Source of the DNA: an uncultured Romboutsia sp.
GTDB lineage: Bacteria > Bacillota > Clostridia > Peptostreptococcales > Peptostreptococcaceae
NCBI GenBank assembly: GCA_937880075.1
Contig: CALFLM010000010.1
Span: forward strand, 1-60,413
Length of the DNA: 60,413 nt
Direction of reading: 5' to 3'
How positions within the stretch are numbered: the stretch's first letter is position 1; each line of letters opens with the position of its first letter. Below are positions 18,197 through 26,068 of the stretch, in pieces. The translations under genes were made by a program, and so were the position numbers. Below the pieces are notes generated by a model. It had not been told where the DNA came from, did not search any database, and saw nothing but the letters and a program-made list of their open reading frames with translations.

Positions 18197-18523
18197 TTAC
18201 TCTTCTTCCTCAATTATCATAATTTCTTCATACAATTCTCTAAGTTTTTTAAATCTTCCATTCTCTAATAATTCTAAATTATTACTCTCAATTATTTCTT
18301 GTAGTGCTTCTTTATCACTTACGACATATGCATAATCTTGAACACCTTCCCAGTTTGAACCAATAATTATTACATAAGACCCATTTTTTAACTTAGTTAA
18401 TCCTTTATGATATCCAAACCCACCATTTTGAAAATTTCTTCCATCATAGTAATCTAAATTCTCATTGTAATTAACAACTCCTATTAATTCTTATCTTGTT
18501 TCATCTCTATAAACTTTAACCAT
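18197..18523 (-). pseudogene. Small gene with an in-frame stop at codon 11
   Basis: Reading leftward from an ATG at 18,523, MVKVYRDETR is followed by TAA (18,491-18,493). The frame then stays open for 97 codons (ELIGVVNYNENLDYYDG ... LRELYEEIMIIEEEE) to a TAA at 18,197. No alternative ATG, GTG or TTG start with a ribosome binding site lies just after the stop. The downstream frame has normal composition, so the nonsense change looks recent, unless it is a sequencing error or is read through. The family is not recognised. Codons before and after the stop align as one small acidic protein of about 108 residues. Confidence 0.6.
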
Positions 18524-19216
18524 AATTTTTGTACCCCTTTTATAATTATTTTTTATAATATTAACATCTCTTTTTAATATAAGTAACAGAATTTCTGCAC
18601 TATAATGCATAATACTTATATTTCAGGCTCAATACCTATTATTTTTTGCAATAAAAAAAGACTTTGCATATTAAGCAATTACATAGAACAAAGTAAATAG
18701 ATATATTTATGTACATAAAATTACACAAATATAAAATATTTTATTCTATCTAACTGGGTAAAATACAAAGCCTTATAATAGACTTATTAATAAAAAATAA
18801 AAATCAAACATCCCAAAATAAAATTTTAAATCAATAAATAAAATATAATAAAATATAATAAAACTTTTATTAATACATATAGTAATACTTTTTATTTTAT
18901 TTTGCAATAAAAAATTTATTTTTATTTTATTTTTTTACTTTTTATTTAGTTTTATATTTATAAAATATATATTCATCAAATTTCAAATAATAAAATAAAC
19001 TTTTATAATTTTTTATATATTTTTATAAATATAAAAGAGCACCTTTTAAAGATGCTCTTTTAGTTTAAACTATTTTAAAAGCACACTTACAATATATCCA
19101 TAAATACCATTCCCATACTAAATACTATTCCAAAAGTCATATAAGCTCCCCTTACTAATTTAAATTCTATTAATGTCATTTGAATAAAATTTAAATGTAC
19201 TTTTGAAATCTTATGG
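18524..19216. other. Long AT-rich non-coding stretch in the cargo
   Basis: It contains a TTATGTACATAA-type site near 18,711, runs of AAAATATAAT-type direct repeats around 18,840-18,870, and a strong hairpin at 19,032-19,062. A 30-codon hydrophobic frame (MTLIEFKLVRGAYMTFG..., about 19,088-19,180, minus) has a possible ribosome binding site before its second Met. It is too short to call a gene. Confidence 0.45.
19032..19062. terminator. Terminator
   Basis: TAAAAGAGCA pairs with TGCTCTTTTA, with T-rich flanks on the minus strand. It would end leftward transcripts from the gene at 19,217-19,693. Confidence 0.7.
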
Positions 19217-19693
19217 TTATTTTTTGCTATATTTAATAATAAACTCTTTAATCGCACTTGTGTATATATCCTTCATAGGTATAAAATAATTTTTCTTTGA
19301 AAATTCTTTGAGTTCATCACTAACTTTTTTATCTAAAACAATACTTCGAATAGTCGTTTCAATTCCACATACTCCTATACAATTATTAATATTAATTTCT
19401 TTATTACTACTTGTCTTAAACTCTTGATAATCTTTCAATAGCTCTTTTATTTCTGCTATTTCTATATCAGTTAAGTAATTTTGTTTTTCTTCTCTAATAA
19501 ATTTTTTTAAAGATTGAACATAATATACATCTTTTTCTCCCATTATTTTTTTAGCCCATTCATATGAAAACTCAAAAGCCTCTGATATTCCTTTTGTTCC
19601 GTATTTTTCCAATACATCATTCAATAGTTTCATTTGTTCTTTTAAATCTAAATTTAAGAATTCTTGTTGTGCATTTTTATTTTCTTTTGACAT
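19217..19693 (-). CDS. Hypothetical protein with ribbon-helix-helix-like C-terminus
   Basis: The protein has 158 residues. The N-terminal 90 are charged and helical. The last 45 (TTIRSIVLDKKVSDELKEF ... IYTSAIKEFIIKY) have the strand-helix-helix layout of MetJ/Arc-type DNA-binding proteins. AAGGAG precedes the ATG, and a TATAAT-like -10 (AGTATAATAC) lies about 35 bp upstream. It is a monocistronic leftward gene between two hairpins. Because the element carries many copies of a palindromic motif, this small putative DNA-binding protein is one candidate for the cognate regulator. The assignment is weak. Confidence 0.5.
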   Translation of the reverse strand: MSKENKNAQQEFLNLDLKEQMKLLNDVLEKYGTKGISEAFEFSYEWAKKIMGEKDVYYVQSLKKFIREEKQNYLTDIEIAEIKELLKDYQEFKTSSNKEININNCIGVCGIETTIRSIVLDKKVSDELKEFSKKNYFIPMKDIYTSAIKEFIIKYSKK

Positions 19694-19809
19694 TATTAAC
19701 CAATCTCCTTATTTAATTTGTTGTTATTGTATTATACTGGGTTGGTTTATTTTTATAACTCATATTTGTATTTCTACTGTTAATTAACAGTTATTTTAAT
19801 AATAAATAT

Positions 19810-19836
19810 AAAAAAGCTGATTATATCAGCTTTTTT
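19810..19836. terminator. Terminator
   Basis: AAAAAAGCTGA pairs perfectly with TCAGCTTTTTT around a 5-nt loop. It follows the HsdR remnant on the minus strand. Confidence 0.8.
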
Positions 19837-19839
19837 ACT

Positions 19840-20175
19840 TTAACTTATTTCTATAGCATTTTCCTTAATTTCTTTTATAGTATTTAACAACTTCGTTCTT
19901 ACATCAATATTATCTCCAAATAACTCCACTATATTTCCTACACTTCTAAATGGGTCTTCTGTTAAAACTCTATTATCATCTATCATTCCATTTTTCACAA
20001 CGTAATCAACTATTAGTTTGATAAAATGAATTTGATGTGTATTTAGATTTTCATTATTTAATAACTCTGAAAAAACTTCATTGGCCGCTAATCTATCTAA
20101 TCCAACAATCTTTCTAAACTTCTTAATTTTCCTGTAATCATCTTTTGTGCCTCCTAATTGTCTTCTGTTTATATT
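19840..20175 (-). pseudogene. C-terminal remnant of type I restriction subunit HsdR
   Basis: A 111-codon open stretch reads LGGTKDDYRKIKKFRKIVG, then LDRLAANEVFSELLNNE, then HQIHFIKLIVDYVVKNGMI, then EDPFRSVGNIVELFGDN. This matches the C-terminal domain of type I restriction endonuclease R subunits, which are about 1000 residues long. There is no in-frame start, and stop codons lie immediately upstream (20,176). No hsdM or hsdS is in the window. An AGGAGG at the 5' side belongs to another frame. The element therefore once carried, or picked up, a type I restriction-modification locus that has since been deleted. Loss of most of the locus is inferred. Confidence 0.75.
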
Positions 20176-20524
20176 TTACTATTATTTACATATTTTATCT
20201 ATTTATATAATAACTATAATTTTATGTACATAAATTCATATAAATTTAATCTTAAGTAAAACAATAATTTTTAGAAAAATTAAGTAAAACTGGCTTAATA
20301 AAAAACAAAAACAGTAATTTTTAAATTATATAAGTATTAATTACAATACTACAAAATTTGATTAGAATGTAAAAAAGACTAATCACTATTGTGATTAATC
20401 TCTATATTTATCTATTTAAAGCGACTATATGTAACATTTTATTAAATATATTTTATATTCAATATTTGATTTATATTTAATACACACAGTTTAAATATTA
20501 TGTGCATTAAATATAAATCAAAAC
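20176..20524. other. Intergenic region with hairpins
   Basis: No gene is seen. It holds a TTATGTACATAA site near 20,224, a hairpin at 20,376-20,403 (AGACTAATCAC/GTGATTAATCTCT) and a long AT-rich inverted repeat at 20,468-20,519 whose 14-bp arms are perfect. The last directly follows the YopX-like gene and is probably its terminator. Confidence 0.55.
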
Positions 20525-20893
20525 TTATTCTAATTTTTCTCTAAGTTGTGGACTTTCATATATATTTCCTATTATTTCAAATTCACCTATACTAAACTTC
20601 CACATTAAATCATTATTAACTAATAACTCTCCTATATCATCTTTCCAAACAACTTCTGAATACTCCTCAAATTTTTTTCCTCTAAACATTGAATTCCACT
20701 TTAAAATATCACCCTCATATACAATCGTGTTATTTATATCTTTTATTTCTGCTGAATACATAAAAACAGTATTCTGTTTAAACATATCTTCAAAATTTTT
20801 AATATTATAATTATTTTCTTTATTATCTCCTAATGCCAAATATGTCATTTTTTGTTCTTCTAAATTCCAATATCTTAAATTTGCTGTATGCAT
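20525..20893 (-). CDS. YopX-like protein
   Basis: The protein has 122 residues. The opening LRYWNLEEQKMTYL and the later NNTIVYEGDILKWN and FEIIGNIYESPQL are the hallmarks of the YopX family, small beta-rich proteins common in phages and mobile elements of Firmicutes. Their function is unknown. Length fits the family. It is the cargo gene nearest the right end of the element, about 320 bp from the right 337-bp repeat, and reads inward. A TTATGTTCATAA motif lies near 21,127, about 230 bp upstream. Confidence 0.75.
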   Translation of the reverse strand: MHTANLRYWNLEEQKMTYLALGDNKENNYNIKNFEDMFKQNTVFMYSAEIKDINNTIVYEGDILKWNSMFRGKKFEEYSEVVWKDDIGELLVNNDLMWKFSIGEFEIIGNIYESPQLREKLE

Positions 20894-21211
20894 TTTTTTA
20901 CCTTTCCTATTAATATATCTAATCTAAAATTGTTATTATATTTTTTATAAATTTCTTCTTCATATACTTCTCATAATATAACCTCCTTTTTTCATGTATA
21001 TATAATTATAAATGATAAAATATCTTAAGTACAATATTATTTTATTCATAATTTAATCTTTTTTAAAATAATTTTGATTTTATTAATTTTGTAAATTTTA
21101 AATTACAAGCATAATTTAGTATAAAATTATGTTCATAAATTTATATTACTTATATATAATTTTTAACATTTAATCCTGTAAGAAGAAATTTTTCTAAATT
21201 TCTTCTTACTA
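20894..21211. other. Right-end non-coding region
   Basis: No gene is seen. It contains a TTATGTTCATAAATTTATA motif near 21,127. Its last bases before the terminal repeat are TTCTTACTA. The first bases after the left terminal repeat are TAGTAATAA, so the inner borders of the two repeats are inverted copies over about nine positions with one difference. Confidence 0.5.
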
Positions 21212-21548
21212 TGTACTCTCCGAAAAAACTTTGCTCAAACCTATTCTCCACAAATGGCTTCAAACCACAATTCTTCAAAAATTCCGATTAAACTTTGATT
21301 AAGATTTTTAAACCTTTTTCAAATTTCAAACCATAAAATTTTCATCAAACTTTTTTCAGAATCCGATTAAACTTTGATGAAAATATAAAAAAGAGTCAAG
21401 CAAAAATCTTGCTTAACCCTTTATATTTCAGTGTTTTTAGTCTTTTATTTAAATTTTTTATTTTTTATCCTCAATCTATTTTCAACCAAACTTTCTTCAT
21501 AATAATCACTATTTCTTCGGTTTAGTCATTTTATTTTGAGGGACTACA
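21212..21548. repeat. 337-bp terminal repeat, right copy
   Basis: This is a direct repeat of 1580-1916 with no difference that I could see. Its last bases (GACTACA) abut the ATTTT duplication and supply the TAG stop of rlmD. TnsB-type sites are at 21,219-21,239, 21,283-21,303 and 21,362-21,382. Perfect 12-bp arms, ATTTTCATCAAA and TTTGATGAAAAT, flank the third site. Confidence 0.85.
21393..21419 (-). terminator. Terminator supplied to rlmD by the transposon end
   Basis: A stem with G-U pairs followed by TTTTTTATATTTT on the minus strand lies about 125 bp after the rlmD stop. It belongs to the 337-bp repeat, so the element terminates its host gene's transcript and limits read-through into cargo. 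Confidence 0.65.
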
Positions 21549-22902
21549 ATTTTTTTATAAGTTTTACTATAGTCTCAACATGTGGAGTATTTGGGAACAT
21601 ATCCATGCATTTTACTTTTTCTAATTCATATCCGTACTTTTTAAATTCAACTAAGTCAAGAACTAAAGTTTTTGGATTACAAGATATATAAACTATTTCC
21701 TTTGCACCAAAATTAGATATATCTCTTACTGCATCTTTGTGTACTCCTGGTCTTGGAGGGTCTACTATTATTAAATCTGGCTTATCCTTTAAATTTTTAA
21801 CAGTTTTTGCTACATCTCCTGCAACAAATTCACAGTTAGTTAATCCATTTAATTTAGCATTTTCATTTGCAGCGACTACCGCTTCTTCTATTATTTCAAT
21901 TCCATAAACCTTCTTAGCTGCTTTAGCCATAACTTGACCTATAGTTCCAGTTCCACTGTATAAGTCAAATACTACTTTATCATTATGGTCTCCTACAAAT
22001 TCTCTAGCTATAGTGTAAAGCTCTTCTGCTCCTTTAGTATTAGTTTGGAAAAATGAGAATGGAGAAACCCTAAATCTTAATCCTAAAACTTCTTCATGTA
22101 TGTAATCTCTTCCATGTAATACTCTTAATTCATCACAATTAACAGCATCTGCTAATCCATCATTTATAGTATGTAGAACACTTACTAATTCAGCTTCTAA
22201 ATCTAATCCTAATAGTAAGTCCTTGTATTCATTCATATCAAAGTCTATTTGAGATGATGTTACTATATTTACCATAAGTTCATTAGTATTTATTCCTTTT
22301 CTAACTACAAGATTTCTTAAATACCCTTTATGATTTACAGTTCTATAGTAAGGAATCTCTTTTTCATTAAAAAATTCTACTGTTGAAGTTAATACTTTTA
22401 TAAAGTCTTGGTCAACTAAAAAACATCCATCAACTGTAATTATATCTATATGTCTTCCCTTTTTGTGAAGTCCTAATGCTAATGGTCCATCTTTCATTTC
22501 ATCTCCAAAAGTATATTCCATTTTATTTCTATATAATTTATTTTGAGGGCTTCCTTGTATTCCTAAGAATTTAAAACCAAATAAGTCTTGTTGTAAGAAT
22601 AAATCCATAACTTGTCTTTCTTTGATTTCTAATTGCTTTTCGTAAGGAACAGATAGTATACTACATCCTCCACACTCATTAAAATGCTTACATGGAGTTT
22701 CTGTTTCTATAGGTGAGTTTTCTAATAACTCTAACATCTTAACATCTGCTTTTCCGCTTTTAGTTCTTTTTACAGCAGCTTTAACCTTTTGTCCAGTTAT
22801 CCCTCCTTTCATATGTATATCTCTGTTTCCATATCTACTTACAGATGTTCCTCCAAACTCCATTTTATCTACTTCAAACTCTATAACGTCTCTTCTTTTC
22901 AC
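21544..22902 (-). CDS. rlmD: 23S rRNA (uracil-5)-methyltransferase, RlmD/RumA type
   Basis: This enzyme uses SAM to methylate a uracil in 23S rRNA. An N-terminal TRAM domain covers residues 1-55. Iron-sulphur cysteines follow in CKHFNECGGCSI (about 72-82). The SAM motif is VFDLYSGTGTIGQ and the catalytic loop is YISCNPKTL. Length, 452 residues, is normal. It is the attachment gene of the Tn7-like element. The target duplication falls on its last codons, and the transposon end changes the terminus from KLIKK-stop to KLIKKL-stop. Function should be kept. It is the last gene of a leftward operon with an RsuA-type pseudouridine synthase and a DUF1904 protein. It could be another RumA paralogue acting at a different uracil. 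Confidence 0.9.
   Translation of the reverse strand: MKRRDVIEFEVDKMEFGGTSVSRYGNRDIHMKGGITGQKVKAAVKRTKSGKADVKMLELLENSPIETETPCKHFNECGGCSILSVPYEKQLEIKERQVMDLFLQQDLFGFKFLGIQGSPQNKLYRNKMEYTFGDEMKDGPLALGLHKKGRHIDIITVDGCFLVDQDFIKVLTSTVEFFNEKEIPYYRTVNHKGYLRNLVVRKGINTNELMVNIVTSSQIDFDMNEYKDLLLGLDLEAELVSVLHTINDGLADAVNCDELRVLHGRDYIHEEVLGLRFRVSPFSFFQTNTKGAEELYTIAREFVGDHNDKVVFDLYSGTGTIGQVMAKAAKKVYGIEIIEEAVVAANENAKLNGLTNCEFVAGDVAKTVKNLKDKPDLIIVDPPRPGVHKDAVRDISNFGAKEIVYISCNPKTLVLDLVEFKKYGYELEKVKCMDMFPNTPHVETIVKLIKKL
21549..21553. repeat. 5-bp target site duplication, right (ATTTT)
   Basis: This matches 1575-1579. It lies inside the 3' end of rlmD, directly outside the transposon end. Confidence 0.8.
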
Positions 22903-22937
22903 TAATACTACCTCCGCTAGTTGTTTATATTATCAAA

Positions 22938-23660
22938 CTATCTTTCTTCTATTAATTTAACTTCTTCTTCAGTTAATTCTCTATACTCTCCTAATTCTAA
23001 GCTTTCGTCTAACTTTAATTTACCCATAGAAAGCCTTTTTAAGTATACTACTTTTTTGCCTACACTCTCAAACATTCTTTTTACTTGGTGGAATTTACCT
23101 TCATGAATTGTAAGTTCTATTTCTGACATATCATCACTTTTTAATATTTTTAATTGTGATGGCATAGTTTCATATCCATCATCAAGAATTACACCTTTTT
23201 CAAATGAAAGTATATCTTCTTCAGTTACTTTTCCTTCTATTTTTGCGTAATAAGTTTTTGGTACATGTTTTTTAGGAGATAATACTCTATGAGATAATTG
23301 ACCATCATTAGTAAGTACTAATAACCCTTCAGTATCTTTATCTAATCGTCCTACTGGAAAGGGTTCAAATACTAAATATGATGAATCTATTAAATCTAAT
23401 ACTATTGGGTCATGTTTATCGAATGTAGCTGATATGTATCCGCCTGGCTTATTTAACATTATATAAACAAACTCTCTATATATTATTTTTTCTCCATTAA
23501 ACATAACTTCATCATTTTCAGAATCGACTTGTACACCTGGGTTGTTTATAACTTTTCCATTTACAGATATTAATCCTTGTTTACAATATTTTTTTAACTC
23601 CGCCCTACTAGCTACTCCTACATTTGAAAGTAACTTATCTACACGCATTTTTTTTCCCAT
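22938..23660 (-). CDS. RsuA-family rRNA pseudouridine synthase
   Basis: The enzyme isomerises a specific uridine in rRNA to pseudouridine. An S4 RNA-binding domain spans about residues 4-60 (MRVDKLLSNVGVASRAELKKY). The catalytic Asp lies in FPVGRLDKDTEGLLVLTNDG (about 101-120). Length, 240 residues, fits RsuA/YtzG-type enzymes. Which rRNA position it modifies cannot be said. Its start codon shares a base with the stop of the upstream DUF1904 gene, and rlmD follows after 35 bp. The operon thus groups rRNA modification genes. Confidence 0.88.
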   Translation of the reverse strand: MGKKMRVDKLLSNVGVASRAELKKYCKQGLISVNGKVINNPGVQVDSENDEVMFNGEKIIYREFVYIMLNKPGGYISATFDKHDPIVLDLIDSSYLVFEPFPVGRLDKDTEGLLVLTNDGQLSHRVLSPKKHVPKTYYAKIEGKVTEEDILSFEKGVILDDGYETMPSQLKILKSDDMSEIELTIHEGKFHQVKRMFESVGKKVVYLKRLSMGKLKLDESLELGEYRELTEEEVKLIEER

Positions 23661-23989
23661 TAAAAATGTTCTCCATTCTCATAGTATTTTTCTTTTTCAA
23701 AAACTGTAAATGCTAAATCAATACTTTCTATATTTAAATTTTCTCTTATATTATCTGTTATTATTTTTGCAACGATATCTTGTACTTCTTGACCTCTATC
23801 AAACCAAGCTACCTCTACAAAAGGATATACATCTGCTATTTTTCCATCTCTTATAGCTACAGATTTTATGCATTCTATCTCAAAATAGTCTCTTGGGCAT
23901 TTTACCGCCTCTACTAATTCATCTATCATTTTTTCGCTTATTTCACATATTTTATTTTCATTTATTCCTCTTATTTTTATTTGTGGCAT
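23660..23989 (-). CDS. DUF1904 family protein
   Basis: The protein has 109 residues and a tautomerase-like layout (MPQIKIRGINENKICEIS, then VEVAWFDRGQEVQDIVAKII). It matches what I know of DUF1904, a Firmicutes family of unknown function with a tautomerase-type fold. The N-terminal Pro after Met, catalytic in tautomerases, is present. It is first in the operon with the pseudouridine synthase and rlmD. No link to rRNA modification is established. Confidence 0.7.
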   Translation of the reverse strand: MPQIKIRGINENKICEISEKMIDELVEAVKCPRDYFEIECIKSVAIRDGKIADVYPFVEVAWFDRGQEVQDIVAKIITDNIRENLNIESIDLAFTVFEKEKYYENGEHF

Positions 23990-24203
23990 AACATATTTCC
24001 TTTCTATATAAAAAAATTATCATTCATTCTTATTTAAGTATTATTATACTTTTAATTCCAAGTTATTACAATTTACTATGTACTTTTTTTCCATAAACGT
24101 TATAATATTAATTGATGGGTAAATTTTAGAATTTAGTAAGTAGTAAAATCAAATAGAAATTATAAAAAATTTCAAAATCAACTTAATTATGGAGGTTTTA
24201 ACT

Positions 24204-25067
24204 ATGTTAGTTTCTGCAAAAGAAATGTTAAATAAGGCTAGAGAAGGTAAATATGCAGTTGGTCAATTCAATATAAATAACTTAGAATGGACTAAAGCTA
24301 TATTATTAACTGCTCAAGAAAATAATTCACCTGTTATATTAGGTGTTTCTGAAGGCGCTGGTAAATATATGGGGGGATACAAAACTATAGTTGGTATGGT
24401 TAATGGAATGTTAGAAGAATTAAACATAACTGTTCCTGTTGCATTACACTTAGACCATGGTAGTTATGAAGGAGCTTTAAAAGTAATAGAAGCAGGATTC
24501 TCTTCTGTTATGTTTGATGGTTCTCACTACTCTATAGAAGAAAATATAGCTAAAACTAAAGAAGTAGTTGAAATAGCTCATGCTAAAGGAATATCTGTAG
24601 AAGCAGAAGTTGGATCTATAGGTGGAGAAGAAGATGGTGTTGTTGGTGCCGGTGAAGTTGCAGATCCAACTGAATGTAAATTAATATCTGATTTAGGTGT
24701 TGATATGTTAGCAGCTGGTATAGGTAACATACATGGTAAATATCCAGAAAACTGGCCAGGATTAAACTTCGATACTTTAGAAACTATTAATAATGCTACT
24801 GGAGATATGCCATTAGTTTTACATGGGGGAACTGGTATACCTGCTGAAATGATACAAAAAGCTATATCTTTAGGTGTATCTAAAATAAATGTTAATACTG
24901 AGTGCCAATTAGCATTTGCCGCTGCTACTCGTAAGTACATAGAAGAAGGAAAAGACTTACAAGGTAAAGGATTTGACCCTCGTAAAGTTTTAGCTCCAGG
25001 ATTTGATGCTATAAAAGCTACTGTTAAAGAAAAAATGGAATTATTCGGATCTATAAATAAAGCTTAA
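24204..25067 (+). CDS. fba: Class II fructose-bisphosphate aldolase
   Basis: It cleaves fructose-1,6-bisphosphate to dihydroxyacetone phosphate and glyceraldehyde-3-phosphate in glycolysis and uses zinc. Motifs: LHLDHGSYEGALK with metal-binding His, VEAEVGSIGGEEDG, GIGNIHGKYPENWPG and LVLHGGTGIP. I set the start at the ATG preceded by GGAGG (MLVSAKEML), five codons inside the longest frame. Length, 287 residues, fits the class IIB enzymes of Firmicutes. It is monocistronic with a strong terminator at 25,122-25,165. Confidence 0.95.
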   Translation: MLVSAKEMLNKAREGKYAVGQFNINNLEWTKAILLTAQENNSPVILGVSEGAGKYMGGYKTIVGMVNGMLEELNITVPVALHLDHGSYEGALKVIEAGFSSVMFDGSHYSIEENIAKTKEVVEIAHAKGISVEAEVGSIGGEEDGVVGAGEVADPTECKLISDLGVDMLAAGIGNIHGKYPENWPGLNFDTLETINNATGDMPLVLHGGTGIPAEMIQKAISLGVSKINVNTECQLAFAAATRKYIEEGKDLQGKGFDPRKVLAPGFDAIKATVKEKMELFGSINKA

Positions 25068-25121
25068 TTTTATATAGTAATTCTTTCTTTATAAATTTTA
25101 AATTTACATTAACGGTAAATT

Positions 25122-25165
25122 AAAAGAGTATAATCTAATGATTGGTCATTTGATTATACTCTTTT
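25122..25165. terminator. Bidirectional terminator after fba
   Basis: Perfect 14-bp arms, AAAAGAGTATAATC and GATTATACTCTTTT, lie between fba and the converging gene at 25,174. Confidence 0.85.
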
Positions 25166-25173
25166 TGATTTTA

Positions 25174-25659
25174 TTAACTATAAAATTTTGATGCTCCCGC
25201 TAATTGTCTTTTACCTACCAATCTAGATAAATTAGTAAGAGATGCTATTTTTATATCCTTAAAACTTACAAGAAATACAAATTTAAAATCTGTAAATGTT
25301 TCATCAATATTGTATACATCAAAATAACATCTTACATTATCTAATAAGTACTTATCTTGTATCTCCTCTTCAATTTCATCTGTAGCATCTTTTAAGTACG
25401 CTCTTACATCTTCAAATAAAACATCAAAATAAGACTCATCTATATCTTGTCCTATCTCTTCTTTTATTTCATCTATATCTTCCATATTAAATACTTCTTG
25501 AGATAATTGACAATCATACACCATTATATTTTCTTGCTTTATTGTTTCTGAGATATCTTGTATATATTCAAAATCAGGGCGCAATCCTAAAATATCTTTA
25601 ACATCAATACTATTTATTTTAATTTTTCCTTTTTTATTTTCTAAGTTTAGCTCTATCAT
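25174..25659 (-). CDS. Hypothetical acidic protein
   Basis: The protein has 161 residues and was not recognised. It is acidic, with no signal peptide or membrane segment, and has alternating strands and helices. The start is placed at MIELNLENKKG because GGGAGG is well spaced there. The frame could extend five codons further. It is a monocistronic leftward gene converging on fba. The C-terminus (ASLTNLSRLVGKRQLAGASKFY) is basic, unlike the acidic middle. Confidence 0.7.
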   Translation of the reverse strand: MIELNLENKKGKIKINSIDVKDILGLRPDFEYIQDISETIKQENIMVYDCQLSQEVFNMEDIDEIKEEIGQDIDESYFDVLFEDVRAYLKDATDEIEEEIQDKYLLDNVRCYFDVYNIDETFTDFKFVFLVSFKDIKIASLTNLSRLVGKRQLAGASKFYS

Positions 25660-26068
25660 TCGATTGCCTCCCACTTAAACCAATAATAGTACTAATTGTA
25701 CTCTTATATAAATTCATTTACATCTATCCAATTATTAACTCTTATTATATTTTCATGTTCTATCTATTATTTAATCATGTTCTCCTCCATAATACCCATC
25801 ATCATATTGATTTAACACATTATATCATATGTTAAATTATAAATCAAAAATTTACTTTTATTATATATATCACTTAATTAGATTAATTTATAAAAAATTC
25901 CCTTAGTTCATTTCGCCAAAATATATCTTTTCTCCTGCTTAGGATACATCCATTGCTCAAAACAATTGTGAGGTTACAAACTATACACAACATATATATT
26001 TTATAATACCTTAGTATATAAAAAATGTATACTTAGTATATGAATATAATACCAAGCATACATCTATA
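25660..26068. other. Intergenic region with a degenerate GC-richer repeat
   Basis: No gene is seen. Around 25,909-25,975 the pattern TTCGCCAA ... CATTGCTCAAAAC loosely resembles the nested-hairpin repeat found intact after the pyrophosphatase gene at 35,914-35,970. The similarity is weak. Confidence 0.35.

Larger units (their letters stand above)
1580..21548. mobile_element. Tn7-like transposon inserted in the rlmD stop codon
   Basis: The element is 19,969 bp, with outer ends TGTA...TACA and a 5-bp ATTTT duplication. Each end carries the same 337-bp repeat containing TnsB-type sites. It encodes tnsA-tnsB-tnsC-tniQ in one leftward operon, a serine resolvase, and about a dozen cargo genes or remnants. 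Tn7-family elements with a TnsD/TniQ targeting protein home to the 3' end of a conserved gene. The target here is the 3' end of a 23S rRNA uracil methyltransferase gene. There is one TniQ protein and no TnsE or CRISPR component. TnsA appears nuclease-dead, so transposition is probably replicative. Mobility today is not proven. Confidence 0.85.

Noticed and set aside
18840..18870. Iteron or origin from AAAATATAAT direct repeats
   Set aside because: The repeats are short and low-complexity in an AT-rich stretch, and there is no recognised replication protein beside them.
18840..19030. CRISPR-like spacing of short repeats
   Set aside because: No regular repeat-spacer periodicity is visible. The similarity comes from AT-rich simple sequence.
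19088..19180. 30-codon hydrophobic peptide gene
   Set aside because: Too short and without clear support. It could be a type I toxin-like peptide, but no antisense RNA or family match can be shown.
24578..24940. Minus-strand ORF within fba
   Set aside because: It lies entirely inside the aldolase gene and has no ribosome binding site or recognisable features.
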